Position numbers and translations under genes: made by a program. The notes beneath the pieces were generated by a model that was not told the origin of the DNA, made no database searches, and saw nothing but the letters and a program-made list of their open reading frames with translations. Positions 59,240 through 64,000 of a stretch of DNA of 64,000 nucleotides are shown here, one piece after another; positions within the stretch are counted from its first letter, which is position 1, and every line of letters begins with the position of its first letter. The stretch is from Lagopus muta (lineage: Eukaryota; Chordata; Aves; Galliformes; Phasianidae). Location of the stretch: NCBI RefSeq assembly GCF_023343835.1, contig NC_064433.1, forward strand, positions 66,114,032-66,178,031, in the 5' to 3' direction.

Positions 59240-60090
59240 ATCTAACCTAGATCTACCCTCTTTAAGCTTGAAACCATTTCCTCTTGTTCTGTCACCACAG
59301 ACCCTGCTAAAGAGTCTGTCCCCTTCTTTCCTGTAACTCCCCTTTAGATATTGAAAGGTACTCTGTCTCCCCATAGCCTTCTGTCTCCACACTGAACAGC
59401 CCCAGATCTGTCAGGCTATCCCTTGGATCATTTTTGTGGCTCTCCTCTAAATGCATTCAAACAGGTTTATGGCTCATCTGTACTGAGGGCTCCACATCTG
59501 GATGCAAATATTAAGCAGAACACTGCAAGTGAGGGAAGCAGGAGAATTAGTACCTTGTGTGCCTTGCAGATTGTACTTTCTTTTGTACATCTCTGTATAG
59601 TTTTTCTTTTCTTGCACAATATTGGCGTAATTCAGCCAGTGGTTCACTTTGCTTCTGCAAGAGTTGTTACATAGCCAGACAGCTCCCAGCTGTGTTTTTG
59701 CATCTGGCAATACCTGAGCAAATGCAGAATCTTGAATTTATTCTTAAAACAACCACTTCGGTCTCCAACTTAAAACATTTTAACATGAACTGTGTTCCCT
59801 CGGCTTATTTTTGTGGAAGGTATGTGAGATATTGTCAAGACTTTTACTAAAGTAAAATGTATGTATGAGATCTGCTCTGTCTTTCTGTAGCCACAAGCAT
59901 GGTCTTGTAAATTGAAACTATACTGATGTTACTTGTTCCAGGTAAGTTATTACTGACCGCAGTTAATTGATTGAGTTTGTTTTACATACTTACCAAAGCT
60001 TGTTGGTTATTTATTCCAGCATTCTTCCCAGATCAGGGGTTAGACTAATGGTCCAAATGCATCTGTATCAACATCTTGAGGTCAGATCAA
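59240..60090 (-). mobile_element. Old CR1-family LINE fragment, opposite orientation
   Basis: 59243-59480 reads as CR1 in reverse ('tttcctgtaactcccctttagatattgaaaggtactctgtctcc', 'cacactgaacagccccag'). The following 500 bases look like a more diverged upstream part of a CR1/L2-type reverse transcriptase region in the same direction. Evidence weakens after 59525. Confidence 0.65.
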
Positions 60091-60986
60091 GCATGCACTT
60101 CTGAACTGAGTCTCAAAGTGCATAAACTTTTACTATGTCCCAATAAAGCAGATGTAGTGGATTGTTCCCAGCCTATTCCTTTTTAACATAGGTTGCATTT
60201 TATGCCTTCTGGTTCCTGGTAACTCAGATTTCATCAGCCAACTGTTTAAATACCCAAGGATGAAATTCAACTTGGAGCTAGTTTGATTATGTATTACTAA
60301 CCTAAACACATTCTGACTTGTCTTTTCCATATTTGTACTGTCATCTTGCTCCTGAAGATAAGAATGCTTGCTCTTTTAATAATAGAGCTATGGAGAACAA
60401 AACAAAGAATATAATACTTTGTTTCTTTGGAGCATGCACTCTGTTTTATATAATTGTGAAACAGCCTGCAGGCGTAGGTTTCCCAGAGTGGAGGAGAGGG
60501 TTTCAGTTCTTCTATTAATGCTAGCTGACATTCCCACATCACATAATGTGGTGTACAGTCTCATGACTGCGCAGCCTGCCTGCCCTCAGTCCTATCATGT
60601 CAGACTATCCGTGAACCAAACCAGCTCATTTCACGGAAGTATGCTGATACACTAGCCAAAATAGTGGGAATAAATCTATTTTGAAAATATGTTCCATGCC
60701 ATACTATTCCGCTGGGGATAATAAAATCTGCAATTTTCTTTCTGATCACAGTTTCATTGCTGTAAAGTACCACATTCTGTTCTTGCTCAAGAAAAAAGTC
60801 AATTCATTCATGTCTGTGCAAACAGCGGGGAGACAAATTAACAAAATTTGAGGTATTATGTAGATGTGTGCTGAGGTATTACTATAATCACAGTTAAAAT
60901 GAGATGATTTACTATGTGAATGTCCAAGTTTTGGCTTGCCTGGGCCACACTGAGTAAAGAAGAGTTGTCTTGGGCTGCATATACAC

Positions 60987-61375
60987 AGGCTTCTCCAAAA
61001 GTAATGCCTTCTGTTTATTTCCACTGAAACTACAACAGATACAGTAAGCACAGTAACTCTGTTTAATACAGCAAATTCTCAGCTAAAGAACACTTTTTGC
61101 AACATAGTTCCCACCATTAGCTATGCATTTTTGCCCACAGTGAGCAAGAGTCTGCATGTCAAGCTTGTCAAAACCTGTACTGGTGGGGGTAACTCAATAT
61201 TGCTGTCATCACTGTTGAAACACGCCACCTCACTATGATCACATCCACTATGTCTCCATAAACATTCAGCAAGTGTCAATGAATGTCAATGGGTGCAACT
61301 TTACTTCATGGAGGAATTGAGTGACACACCTTTGCTTTATTTGCACTTCCATATCAGACTCCATTCTGTCAGACC
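60987..61375 (-). mobile_element. Internally deleted mariner (Galluhop-like), copy C, truncated
   Basis: The left terminus GGCTTCTCCAAAAGTAATGC is present, followed by the same interior as copy B (AATACAGCAAATTCTCAGCT, then 'aacactttttgcaacat'). The reverse strand holds decayed mariner transposase N-terminal sequence. The match to copy B fades after the 'ccattctgtcagac' block, so the other terminus is lost. Confidence 0.85.
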
Positions 61376-61379
61376 GCTC

Positions 61380-63840
61380 CAGATACTTCCTGCTGTGGAT
61401 CTGCCCTTTCTGCCATTCACACTGGCTGTGATGTTGCTCTTAGCCTTTAAGATTGAAAAAGTGTGTAACAGTGATTCTCTGAAGCTCACAGTGAAGCTTC
61501 ATGAGGCATAGCCTTTGTAGTATGTTAGTGAATGCTTGACTTCTCAAACTCAACTGTAAACTGCTGTTGACCTAACTGGGGCCAGGCTTTAATTCTGTGT
61601 GCCTGAAATTCAATTCTGTTAACATCAGCAGGGCCCCAGGTGGTTCCAACTGCAGGTTTCTGTCTTCTTCTGGAATATGCCTAACAGTGAGTACTGCAGA
61701 AACAGATAAGAGAGACACATGGAAGCATGTAGTGGAAACCTCCGTCAGTGATTCAAGGATACATTACACCTGAATAAACTGAAAGTTACTCTTTTGATGT
61801 CTTTCTGCAACAACAGGAAAATTCAGAGATCTAGATCTTGCCTTACCTGCACTAGACCTTGGAAAGCTTGTGTAAATTCTGTGGAGTCCTGGAGTCAGAT
61901 CAGTATGAAGGAAATAAGAAATGGACCTCAGAAAATCAAGCAAATGACCTGCTCTTGCTATTGGAAGCTTTATGCAGCTCTTGGGCAGCACTTTGTCCAC
62001 AGATGATAAGAGCTAGATGAATAATGATTAACATGGATTGGAAAAAACGGGCAACTCTCAAAGGTTTGAGAGTTCCAGAAATCACCTCTGAAAAGCGGAC
62101 AGAAGGGAGCATGGTGACTTGGAGCTTACATTTGACTTGGTGTATTACTTAGACATTCTGCAGAGCTGGAATGGAGCAAGTTACTCTGCTGCAGTATAAT
62201 GGAATGCACTGTGTTTAATTCAGTGCCTGCTGGATTAATTCGGTTCCCCTTGACTGTCTGGTGTACACAGAAGAAATCAGAACCAAAATACATATATTTA
62301 ACAGTAATTTCAACCTAAGTGAAGTTTTCATTATTATTACTATCACTCTTATTACAAGTGATGTTGACATTACCTGCCTGGCTGTGAATAGTTATTAATT
62401 CTTGTAACAACAGTAATTTATATTTAATTTTTACCTTGAGACTACCCAAACCATTCTGTTAAATCAAGTTCTTTATGTTGCAGATCTTTGCACTTACACT
62501 TAATTTTCATTTTTGTGACTTAGATTCACCTTATCTAAATCCAGGCCTCTAATTAAGGTAATAAGCTAGAAGCCTGAATACCTCAGGTTCTTCCTACAGC
62601 CAAAAAGGAAGCATACTTTCAAGTATCCTTCAAAAGATACCTTTAGAGACTGGTTGAAAGCACCTAAACTTTGAATTGTGCTCTGCAGAGGATGCACCAG
62701 AAGATTACTTCAGCTGGCAAATGGGTTTGAGTAATGCTGGCTATCCCACTGCACTGATCTTTTTCAGATTCCAGCTTAACGTGTCCTAATTTGTATGAAG
62801 GAGGTTAAATTCCTGTCCAGATGTGCAGAAAGAAAATTTCCCCTAATTCAGACTTGTGAAGATCTTTGTTAACTTTATTGTTTGTTCATTGAATTTTCTT
62901 CCTGAGTATGGTTTAGTTGTGGCTTTCTCTAAAATCTCCCTCAGAAATTCCCTCCTACTTAGAAGATACTCATGTCTTTTAGCTAACTGTCCTCCAGAGA
63001 TTGCACTCGCATGCACTCTTATTTCATGTAATGAAAAGCACTTAGATAGCAAGAACCACTTTTGCTCAGTGCAGTCAGCAGAGGACACTGACTGCCAAAT
63101 GCTCGTCATTTCTCTGACTGACAACAAAAAGCTTGATTTTGACAGATCTTTCAAATGTTTTAGAAATCAATGCCTGTTATAGGGTGGTCCTTTTTGGGGG
63201 GGGGGGGGGGGGGGGGGGGATTTTGCTTACTTTAGTCTCCATAAATCTTATGCCAAGTTGCTGCTTTTGCACATTTTTTTCCTCATTTGTTTGAAATATA
63301 CATCTGTTTTTCTTATGGGCCAGCAGGAAAAGGAATGCAGTATATCATATACTGAAATCTAGTTGCCATCTTCCTGTTCTCAGGGTACAGCATCTTCCAC
63401 TGACAAGTCATCTGTGCTGAGCTCTTATCAGAGTGCAGGTCTTTGGGGCTTGACCTAAACATCCCATTACTCAATTTTACTGCTGAGAACAGAGCTCTGG
63501 GAACACTGTCTGAGGGATGGTTCATTAGCAGTACAGGCTATTCCTTCGTTCCTCTGCTGTCTCATCTGGTGCTTTCACTCACGTCTCCACTCATGATGGG
63601 TTCATAACGCTCTTAATATTTTTTTTTAACAAATCTGTACGAATTTAGCAGCCCACTTCTCATTTTATCTGTGCTTTGGGTCTTTAAACAGTGTATCTGT
63701 CTGAGTCCATGAACACCCTCAATCTCTGGCCCCTGTTTTCCCGTAGTAGGCATTAAACTATTTATGAAATGCATGTTTATTTTACATATTTACCAATTAT
63801 TCCATTTGAAACATTGAAATTTATGTATAGTTCCTCCTTT
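61380..63840. other. Intergenic upstream of CMAS; no gene recognised
   Basis: AT-rich sequence with short chance frames and one long poly-G run (listed separately). Confidence 0.5.
63196..63219 (+). repeat. Poly-G run of 24
   Basis: Twenty-four consecutive G follow five T. It is the longest homopolymer G tract of the window. Confidence 0.95.
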
Positions 63841-63849
63841 TTGTCTGAC

Positions 63850-63919
63850 ATGGACCATTCCTGGCTGCTGCTAATGATTTTGGTCTACCAGATGCAAGCC
63901 TTTGCATACTGCTTCTCAG
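63850..63919 (+). CDS. Possible signal-peptide first exon of a gene running out of the window
   Basis: Starting at an ATG with strong context (GAC ATG G), 23 codons encode MDHSWLLLMILVYQMQAFA and four more residues. A hydrophobic core is followed by an A-x-A type cleavage site. The segment ends in CTCAG|GTGAGA, a near-perfect splice donor in phase 1, the usual phase for signal-peptide exons. I do not recognise the protein, and no second exon lies inside the window. A chance hydrophobic frame in T-rich sequence remains quite possible. Confidence 0.25.
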
Positions 63920-64000
63920 GTGAGAAACCTATGGTTTAAAAGTGTGGTCTAACCAGAACATAGCTTGCTTTATTTGTGCCTGGTATATAGCAATTAATAA

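Overview
The window is vertebrate nuclear DNA, almost certainly from a bird and most likely a galliform (chicken-like). The repeats point there: many CR1 LINE fragments with the typical CATAGAAT-type 3' ends, three internally deleted mariner copies of the avian Galluhop/Mariner1 type, and two decayed hAT/Charlie-like transposons. There are no bacterial-style operons, no CRISPR array, and no rRNA or tRNA gene that I can see. The species itself cannot be fixed by eye.

Three protein-coding genes are well supported. (1) C3AR1 (+ strand, CDS 3985-5376) encodes the complement C3a anaphylatoxin receptor in one coding exon, with a candidate non-coding first exon just upstream. (2) A complete six-exon cytosolic sulfotransferase of SULT6B1-like type (+ strand, CDS 33827-39511) splices into a 285-residue protein with intact PAPS-binding and catalytic motifs. 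(3) CMAS (- strand, CDS 58449 down to 49025) encodes CMP-sialic acid synthetase in eight coding exons giving 414 residues. It is driven from a CpG island that carries a near-consensus ZNF143/SBS element and an NRF1-like palindrome.

Layout: 1-3.5 kb is intergenic with an old CR1. C3AR1 and its 3' UTR run to about 6.5 kb. From 6.5 to 33.7 kb is a gene-poor, AT-rich stretch with hAT, mariner and CR1 remnants, a perfect 52-bp tandem duplication and a (GGGAA)14 tract. The sulfotransferase occupies 33.7-39.5 kb plus a 3' UTR. From 41.5 to 42.4 kb is the youngest-looking CR1, still showing reverse transcriptase-like coding. From 42.4 to 48.7 kb nothing is recognised apart from a small CpG-rich patch. 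CMAS fills 48.7-58.6 kb. From 58.9 to 64 kb are CR1 fragments in opposing orientation, a third mariner copy, and, at the very end, a possible signal-peptide exon that would continue outside the window.

The three genes do not form a functional unit in any way the sequence shows. C3AR1 is an innate-immune receptor, CMAS activates sialic acid in the nucleus, and the sulfotransferase is a cytosolic conjugating enzyme. The most useful second-look items are the CMAS promoter architecture, the altered CMAS basic motif (KRYRR), the SULT6B1-like gene between C3AR1 and CMAS, the myeloid/interferon-type motifs before C3AR1, and the candidate leader exon at 63850-63919. I found no clearly novel biological system.
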